A DNA stretch of 64,000 bases from assembly GCA_037349105.1 (NCBI GenBank), contig JAYJMM010000112.1:1798001-1862000 (forward strand), given 5' to 3'. Below the pieces are notes generated by a model. It had not been told where the DNA came from. It saw only the letters and a list, made by a program, of their open reading frames with translations, and ran no database searches. Origin of the DNA: Limnomonas spitsbergensis (lineage: Eukaryota; Chlorophyta; Chlorophyceae; Chlamydomonadales). The translations under genes and the position numbers were made by a program. The first letter of the stretch is position 1. Each line of letters starts with the position of its first letter. This document shows, one piece after another, positions 63,851 to 64,000 of this stretch.

Positions 63851-64000
63851 ATGACAGACGTAGATCTAAATCCCGATAGGCACCAGCACCCTGACGCCCA
63901 AAGGAGAAGTGGGCGTCTGAGGGGGCTGGAGCCGGGTGTAAACCTGATGGAAGCTAGTGATGAGATGGCTGCAGAAGCCCTGTTAATGGCGGAGAAGCTG
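63851..64000 (+). CDS. Retrotransposon B gag, first 50 codons (partial)
   Basis: ATG at 63851, open to the window edge. Reads MTDVDLNPDRHQHPDAQRRS, then RLRGLEPG, matching the gag start of element A at 5433. No stop in the visible part. Confidence 0.75.
   Translation, partial: MTDVDLNPDRHQHPDAQRRSGRLRGLEPGVNLMEASDEMAAEALLMAEKL

Larger units (their letters stand above)
62504..64000 (+). mobile_element. Retrotransposon B, 5' end, truncated by right window edge
   Basis: Plus-strand relative of retrotransposon A. It starts with TGTCACAGTATATTACCG at 62504, carries the same two hairpins (62570-62590, 62668-62688), the inverted-repeat module (62706-63155), a leader of about 695 bp and the gag start at 63851. 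Similarity to A is patchy in non-coding parts but follows the same order throughout. The two elements point away from each other. Confidence 0.8.

Overview
The window looks like nuclear DNA of a chlamydomonadalean green alga. The reasons are GC-rich coding exons with many short introns (GTGAGT/GTGCGT donors, CAG acceptors), long Gln/Ala/Gly-rich proteins, plant-type telomere-like TTTAGGG/CCCTAAA tracts scattered through introns, a mitochondrial COQ3-type gene with introns, and heavy minisatellite load. The species cannot be fixed from sequence alone. Nearly all gene models below were assembled by hand from splice sites and reading-phase agreement.

Layout. (1) 1-6740, minus strand: 5' part of a retrotransposon (gag with CCHC zinc knuckle, retropepsin-like motif, then more open frame running off the left edge). 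(2) 8246-14105, minus: C-terminal part of an unknown gene ('gene C', at least 6 exons). (3) 16541-43041, minus: one very large unknown gene ('gene B', 15 exons, predicted 3151 aa, all intron phases agree), with introns full of minisatellites, including a 3.1-kb array of a 39-bp telomere-like unit. (4) 43352-47048, plus: COQ3, the ubiquinone-biosynthesis O-methyltransferase, head-to-head with gene B across about 310 bp. (5) 48502-50693, minus: a gene with two apparent frameshifts, resembling a conserved segment of TPR/SET-type proteins. (6) 53404-58473, plus: a transit-peptide protein with two SpoVS (Alba-like) type units. (7) 60521-60711, plus: last exon of a coiled-coil protein. (8) 62504-64000, plus: the 5' end of a second retrotransposon related to the first, in the opposite orientation, so the two elements diverge outward and bracket the window.

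The most unusual signal is genome-wide in style. In almost every gene here, an exon edge (splice donor, splice acceptor or the stop codon) with its neighbouring bases has been copied in tandem several times into the adjacent intron or 3' flank, often with TTTAGGG-like sequence between copies. This creates arrays of decoy splice sites, degenerate exon copies and duplicated stop codons. I count at least a dozen independent cases. A second signal is a roughly 450-bp module in the retroelement leaders bounded by inverted repeats and preceded by two hairpins, whose paired arms co-vary between the two copies.
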